Positions 6,050 to 6,050 of a stretch of DNA of 6,050 nucleotides are shown here, one piece after another. The stretch lies in contig CAMCTE010000165.1 of assembly GCA_945878385.1 (NCBI GenBank), positions 1-6,050 on the forward strand, written 5' to 3'. This DNA comes from Azohydromonas lata NBRC 102462 (lineage in GTDB: Bacteria > Pseudomonadota > Gammaproteobacteria > Burkholderiales > Burkholderiaceae_C). Both the position numbers and the translations under genes were made by a program. The notes under the pieces are model-generated. The model saw only the letters and a list, made by a program, of their open reading frames with translations, was not told where the DNA came from and did not search any database. Numbering within the stretch: position 1 is the first letter of the stretch; every line of letters begins with the position of its first letter.

Positions 6050-6050
6050 T

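Noticed and set aside
1..6050. Window begins with GATC and ends with AAGCTT, suggesting a restriction-fragment boundary
   Set aside because: This may reflect how the fragment was obtained, not biology. Another AAGCTT lies at 29-34 within normal ilvD coding sequence, so a complete HindIII digest does not explain it.

Overview
The window is GC-rich, gene-dense DNA that looks chromosomal and comes from a proteobacterium. It is most likely a betaproteobacterium of the order Burkholderiales (Comamonadaceae or a relative). That placement rests on the dihydroxy-acid dehydratase sequence, which runs close to Burkholderiales IlvD as I remember it, and on GC-rich third codon positions throughout. No mobile element, tRNA, rRNA, CRISPR array or phage gene was seen. 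All sequence assignments are from memory of families; no search was run.

Layout. Positions 2-1543 (+) hold the C-terminal ~90% of ilvD, the [2Fe-2S] dehydratase of branched-chain amino acid synthesis; its start lies left of the window. It converges, with a 15-bp gap, on a minus-strand gene train filling the rest of the window. In transcription order the train is: an Fe-S protein of the GlpC/HdrD type with two cysteine-rich (CCG) domains (6049-5012, N-terminus off the right edge); a DUF3501 protein (4967-4386); a DUF1295 membrane protein of the steroid 5-alpha-reductase/ICMT-like superfamily (4389-3607); a SAM-dependent methyltransferase of the cyclopropane-fatty-acyl-phospholipid synthase family (3498-2389); and an exported protein of unknown function (2392-1559).

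The train is very compact: 44 bp, a 4-bp ATGA overlap, a 108-bp gap with two inverted repeats, then a 4-bp GTGA overlap. It looks like one operon, or two joined transcription units with a control point in the 108-bp gap. The first two genes form a recurrent redox-type pair which, to my knowledge, often travels with a rubrerythrin-like gene. The last three look like a lipid-modification module: a membrane reductase-like protein, a lipid methyltransferase and an exported partner. The stop/start overlap between DUF3501 and DUF1295 physically ties the two modules together, and this is the most interesting feature here. The lipid product, the electron donor and the role of the exported protein cannot be read from the sequence.
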